From the NCBI GenBank assembly GCA_001910725.1, contig MJGA01000007.1:1426001-1490000 (forward strand): DNA of 64,000 nt. Direction: 5' to 3'. Within the stretch, counting starts at the first letter, position 1, and each line of letters starts with the position of its first letter. A model generated the notes under the pieces. It worked only from the letters and a program-made list of their open reading frames with translations. It was not told the DNA's origin and did not search any database. This document shows, in pieces, positions 59,855-64,000 of the stretch. The position numbers and the translations under genes were made by a program. The stretch comes from Phanerodontia chrysosporium (Eukaryota; Basidiomycota; Agaricomycetes; Polyporales; Phanerochaetaceae).

Positions 59855-61369
59855 TCAAGCATAACCTCGCCACTGCTGTCTTAACCATGACCAAAGGCTA
59901 CGCTCAGCATTCTGGACTTCTTCTGCCGAAGGCTGCGGCGTTGGCGATGTGGTTTGCGCAAGAACTGTACACTGCGAAGAAGCGTGGGCGTCTTGGGAGA
60001 TGCTAGCCTGAACGCCACGATGGTCGCGGTTAGGACAGGCAGGTCGGGAGGAAGCGGGAATGGCTGATGAAGGCGATGACGGTCCTGCCATGTTAGCGTC
60101 GACACCCTTGCTCGAATGGTCAAGGGTGGACGCTGGTGCTACTGGTGTATCTTGTTGCGGCTGGACAAGTGAGATTTGACCTTCCAGTGCTGCCACGCGC
60201 ACCCGCAAATCGTCTATCACCTGGAGCAAGGCGTTCACCAGCGGAGTTGCAGGGGTAGTTGTGGCCGGAAACAATGACGTGTCGCCCTGTGTGCATAATG
60301 GGCGCTGACTGGTTGATAAAACTTCCGGTCCATGAGGACCCGGGAGTTGAGAGGGTATCGTCCTTAGAATTTGCGAAGGATTGACGGGGGTGGGCGGGGT
60401 TTCATCAGACGGAGTAGCAGGACCAGGGGGCACTGGGGCTGAAACAAGAGTCGGGTTGCTCAAGAGGGAGACAGCCTCTTGGATAGTTTCTTCCAGCGTT
60501 CGACCTGCAGGGGGCTGAGAAGAAATAGAGTTGAGCTCCGTGTGTAGTGGTGGGTATTGGCAATGCACACTAGTACTGCTACTAGACGATGCAACGGTTG
60601 ATGCCTGGGGAGGGGGCTGACTTCAGTACTAGTCATAGTAGATGGACAGGCCGGAGCGACATACGGATTGTAACGGAGTGGCAGGCGTGTTGTCTTGAAA
60701 AAAGGGTGTAAATCGGGACAGGATTGGATACATGAGCGCGGCGATCCCAGCTTCCGTGATATCGGAATACGCTATGAGCTCTCTACCGCCTGATGTTGTC
60801 AGCAGCTCCCGCACCCGTGCCGCGGCATGCCGTGCATCGTCTTCACCCAGTACGGCTGAGAATATGTCGCACAGAATGTCCGGAGTGAGCAATGCCCATC
60901 TCATGCGCCACTGTGTTATGCCCGAGCGGGACTTTCCATAAGCCAAACAATTTGTTTGAGGGCGCCACGCGAGCTTGCACTCTGGAAGGTATGGGTGAGA
61001 GCAGCTGCCGTCGTTGACTATCCAGTTCGTCCATCCGTTCATCACGCGGACCTGGACAGTATCCGTTGTCATCCATACGTCGCCTGGCTCTCCCACTGTT
61101 TGGCAGTCGTCCGGGATTTTCTGGCGAGCTAGAAACAGGATGGACCACAAGACGTTTCGCTTCTTCAGGTCGTCGGTACTAGTGTGCACGCTGCGGCGCC
61201 TGGACTTGGACGCTCGCGGCTGTCGATCGAAGTAGATCGCTGGGAGTGTGTCCCATTCTACCTGTAGCAGTTGGAGGGCGGATGGGAACCAAAATGCATG
61301 AGTTCCTGTGAATTTTCCTGCAGCACGGAGGTCTGACCGTCTGAACGTCAGTAGCTTCGGCGCCGACAT
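59855..61369 (-). CDS. Hypothetical protein, two exons
   Basis: Two long open stretches join cleanly through a 60-base GTATGT...CCCCAG intron (60605-60664) in phase 0, giving TPATPLQS-ASTVASSSSS. Start at 61369 (MSAPKLLTFRRSDLRAAGKF); Mets 12 and 5 codons upstream are alternatives. Exon 1 encodes a globular region (LQLLQVEWDTLPAIYFDRQP, KKRNVLWSILFLARQKIPDD, VRVMNGWTNWIVNDG, LCDIFSAVLGEDDARHAAAR). Exon 2 is Pro/Ser-rich with a predicted coiled coil NALLQVIDDLRVRVAALEGQ and ends SLWSWLRQQWRGYA at 59855. Length about 485 residues. I recognise no family; it is probably lineage-specific. Confidence 0.65.
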
Positions 61370-61405
61370 TATCGCACTCACAAGGACCATCGACCGCGAG
61401 GTCAC

Positions 61406-61754
61406 ATTTCATTACGTTGTTTCGAACGCATGTTTCGCTGGTGTCCTAGGGAAGGGGTTGATTAATGACCACGTCAGCTTATACACCTCACTGAAGCCAC
61501 ACACGCTTTTCATAGAGGTTTCTGAATCACACAAATATCTTAATCTTCAATTCCTGTGTGCGAAGGCCTCATGAGAATGCGTAGGCTCACCGAATCACAG
61601 TGTTTGTAGAAGATAACAACGCATACACGTGCTCCCAGATAGGCCTTGCGCGAAATTAGCGCCCGAGTTTCGAACGCGGTGGGAGTGCGGCGGTCTCCCA
61701 CACCGCCTCTTGAGCATATCCTCATTGCAGCGACGACCTCCAGAACTGCGAGCC
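61406..61754. promoter_or_regulatory. Divergent upstream region, hypothetical gene / metal ATPase
   Basis: About 385 bases between the two start codons (61369 and 61755), containing no separate gene. The ATPase frame is open back to 61629, but the Met at 61755 gives the better start. Confidence 0.45.
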
Positions 61755-64000
61755 ATGTCGCCCTGTTGCAGTGGCAGCGCTGCTGCAGAGGTTGCCTGCT
61801 CTCAGACACAACCCCAGACGACGCCTCTACAGTTTGAATCTGGATGCTGCGGCACCGGCACGAACTCGGAGTGTGAGTGTAACGGTAAGTACACGTCCTA
61901 GGCTCGTCAGAAAGCACTCAAGCGATTACTGAACGAATGCCTGTAGACTCATGTATCGATCAACTAGCAAGAATTATCTGTGGTGATGACAGCGAGAACT
62001 TGCATGTCGCCCATCCAGCCGAGTCTCTGTCCACGTGTGAAGGTGTGTTCGTCGTCGTTATGATGCGCAATGCGCGGCTCTGATCATCATTGGCGTAAAG
62101 GCATAGATTGCGGATCTGGATGCGCAGAGGCTGCGGCTTGCTCCAGCCAGCAGGCTCTCGACTCTACTAGGTCGACCGACCAGGATGCCGGCCTCCGCAG
62201 ACGTAAGACTACCAAGTCTACCCGCGACCTCCCTAAGGAACCTTGTGGAGAACATCGAACACTCGCTCGTAAGAACCAGCAGGCCACGCTGTCAGCGTTC
62301 GGCTGCGTCTGCAAGGCGCTCCTTGCCCGTGGCCTCCAGTCGTGCTGCTCTCCTCGTGGACCCTCCGCTACCGCCCCTTTTAGCACTCAGTACCTGCACG
62401 GACGGAACAAAAGCAATGGCTCACCGTCCTCGTGCTGCAGCGACAAGGCTTGCGGCAAAGCCAACGATCGCCCGCCCTCCCGGCGCTCCGTGGAGTCTTG
62501 CTGCGCCACTGGGTGTTGTGGCAATAGGAGCGAAGCCGGCATTCGCACTGTTTCTCGCAAGTCTCGTCGATCTATTGACTCCTGCGGTGGCGGCGGCTGT
62601 TGCGGCGATGGCGGCACGTCCAACGGACAATGTGCCCGCCGATCCCGGGGCAGCGTGGATTCATGCTGCGCAGCCAGCTGCTGCAAGGACGAAAGTCAAC
62701 TTGACATCTGTTCACTCCGGAAGAGCCGGGAGTCCCTGAAGTCGTGCGGTGAAGACTCTTGCTGTGTAAAGGAGGGGGCTATCAAGACCTCGGCCGACAT
62801 CGAGAAACGCCCTTTGCCCTCAGGAACGGCGCGCAGCGTTAACCATTGCGTGCTTGCGGTGAAGGGCATGACTTGTGTCGGCTGCGAGAACAAGCTCATC
62901 GTCGCGTTGAAGGCCCAGAACGCGATCAGTAACATCAAGACGAGCTTCGTCCTTTCTCGAGCCGAGTTCGACTACAGCTGCGACCCGGAGGATTTGCCGG
63001 TACTCATCCAAGCTATTGAGAAGCGTACAGGCTTTACCGCAGAAGAGATAACCGTGCCTGCGTCTGCTCGTGTCCTCGAGGTCACTACGTCGATGCCCGC
63101 AAAGATGGCATCGATGTTACCCCCTGCAGGCATCTTGGAGACGAAGAAGGTGAAGAAGGATACTTTCCGCATCGTATATGACCCTCGCAAAATCGGGGCG
63201 CGAGATGTATTGGCGGAATACGAGAGTTGTTTCCCTGTCCTGGCCCCCGAGCCGAAAGACCCGGCGCTGACTGCCACTGCTAAGCACGTTCGAGTTCTTC
63301 TTACTCGCACGACGATCTCTGCCATCCTCACCATCCCTGTCTTGATTATGGCCTGGGCTCCACTTCCCGCTCATCCCAAGGCGTACGCCATCGCTTCGCT
63401 AGTGCTCGCTACCCTCGTACAAATTGGTATCGCCGGCCCATTCTACCAGCACACCTTCACAAGCCTTTTTCTGTCTGGTCTCATTGAAATGGACCTTCTC
63501 GTCGTACTCAGTACGACTACCGCATATGTCTACTCGGTCATCGCCTTCGCCTTCCAGATGATTGACCGTCCACTCCAGGGCGGAACCTTCTTCGAGACCA
63601 GCACCCTTTTGATGACCTTGATCATGTTCGGCCAACTGGCGAGCGGATATGCTCGTCAGCGCGCCGTCGCTGCGATCTCCTTGCGCTCCCTCCAAGAAAC
63701 TACAGCGATTCTCGTCACGAGGCACACGGACGGAACTACCTCAGAGGAGACAATTGATGCTCGCCTCTTGCAGCATGGCGATATCTTCCGTGTCGATCCA
63801 GACGCTACCGTAATCACGGACGGAGTGGTGGTCTTCGGCGCGAGCGCAGTCGACGAGTCCATGATCACCGGCGAGTCTACGCCGGTGGAGAAGGCACCGC
63901 GCAGCGAAGTCCTCGCAGGCACGCTCAACGGGCCCGGGACCTTGCTCGTGCACGTCACGCGCCTCCCAGGCGACAACACCATCAGCGACATCGCGAACAT
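61755..64000 (+). CDS. P1B-type heavy-metal ATPase with Cys-rich N-terminus (5' part, runs off the window)
   Basis: A copper/cadmium-type transporting ATPase, cut by the window edge. ATG at 61755 (MSPCCSGSAAAEVACSQ). A GTAAGT intron joins SECECN to DSCIDQLARIICGDD, and a second intron joins SLSTCE to DCGSGCAEAAACSS. Four regularly spaced Cys repeats follow at 62.49-62.77 kb, then one heavy-metal domain with GMTCVGCENKL. The membrane region starts at ISAILTIPVLIMAWAPLP and includes GLIEMDLLVVLSTTTAYVYS and LLMTLIMFGQLASGYARQ. The actuator loop is VDESMITGESTPVEK. The CPC motif, phosphorylated Asp and nucleotide domain lie beyond 64000. Multiple Cys-rich motifs before a single heavy-metal domain resemble fungal Pca1/CrpA-type exporters more than CCC2. 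Confidence 0.9.
62487..62770 (+). repeat. Four tandem 27-28-residue Cys-pair repeats inside the metal ATPase
   Basis: The repeat core is R-(S)-hydrophobic-x-S-C-x4-C-C: SVESCCATGCC, SIDSCGGGGCC, SVDSCCAASCC and SLKSCGEDSCC. The copies start near 62487, 62571, 62649 and 62731, a spacing of 27-28 codons. An earlier SCCSDKACG lies just upstream. Each is a likely soft-metal binding site. Confidence 0.8.

Noticed and set aside
1..64000. CRISPR array, bacterial operon or prokaryotic transfer signal
   Set aside because: No regular spaced repeats; every recognised gene is eukaryotic with short spliceosomal introns.

Overview
The window is nuclear DNA of a filamentous basidiomycete, most likely an agaricomycete. 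Genes are dense, GC-rich and cut by many short introns (about 50-65 bases). The protein set is typically fungal: OPT transporter, HGT-type sugar porter, dihydroxyacetone kinase, Cys-rich P1B metal ATPase and CCZ1. One mobile element carries an integrase core of a type common in mushroom-forming fungi. Coordinates are whole-gene spans; introns were inferred by eye from GT/GC...AG boundaries, reading frame and family homology.

Layout. 0-6 kb: a Ser/Thr kinase and an OPT transporter, both minus. 6-12 kb: condensin subunit BRN1/CND2 (minus), divergent from the ribosome-quality-control hydrolase VMS1 (plus). 12-15.5 kb: a small accessory area with a hypothetical gene, an inverted duplication of its 3' half and an unrecognised gene. 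15.7-18.3 kb: a five-CCCH zinc-finger protein of the ZC3H3/Red5 type, convergent with ribosomal protein L43. 19.4-21.5 kb: a second kinase, paralogous to the first along its whole length. 22-30 kb: four lineage-specific genes and a GC-rich stretch of nearly 3 kb without a supportable gene. 30.6-40.5 kb: a housekeeping block with LEO1, ataxin-10, VMA12, a CoA-type Nudix hydrolase and BRAP/ETP1. 41.7-43.5 kb: sugar transporter. 44-46.6 kb: integrase element bounded by outward-facing tRNA-like units. 46.6-49.4 kb: GC-rich gap. 49.4-51.7 kb: DHA kinase. 52.5-59.3 kb: UBP12-type deubiquitinase and CCZ1. 59.8-61.4 kb: hypothetical gene. 61.8 kb to the end: truncated P1B-type metal ATPase.

Most genes are unrelated housekeeping functions (chromosome condensation, transcription elongation, translation quality control, ubiquitin, V-ATPase assembly, endolysosomal trafficking); no metabolic gene cluster is evident. 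The items most worth follow-up are the integrase element with tRNA-like termini at 43,990-46,560, the kinase pair with a shared N-terminal domain and C-terminal tail, the 27-28-residue Cys repeat in the metal ATPase, three GC-AG introns, and a recurring pattern of single-base frame breaks in G/C runs that probably reflects sequence error.
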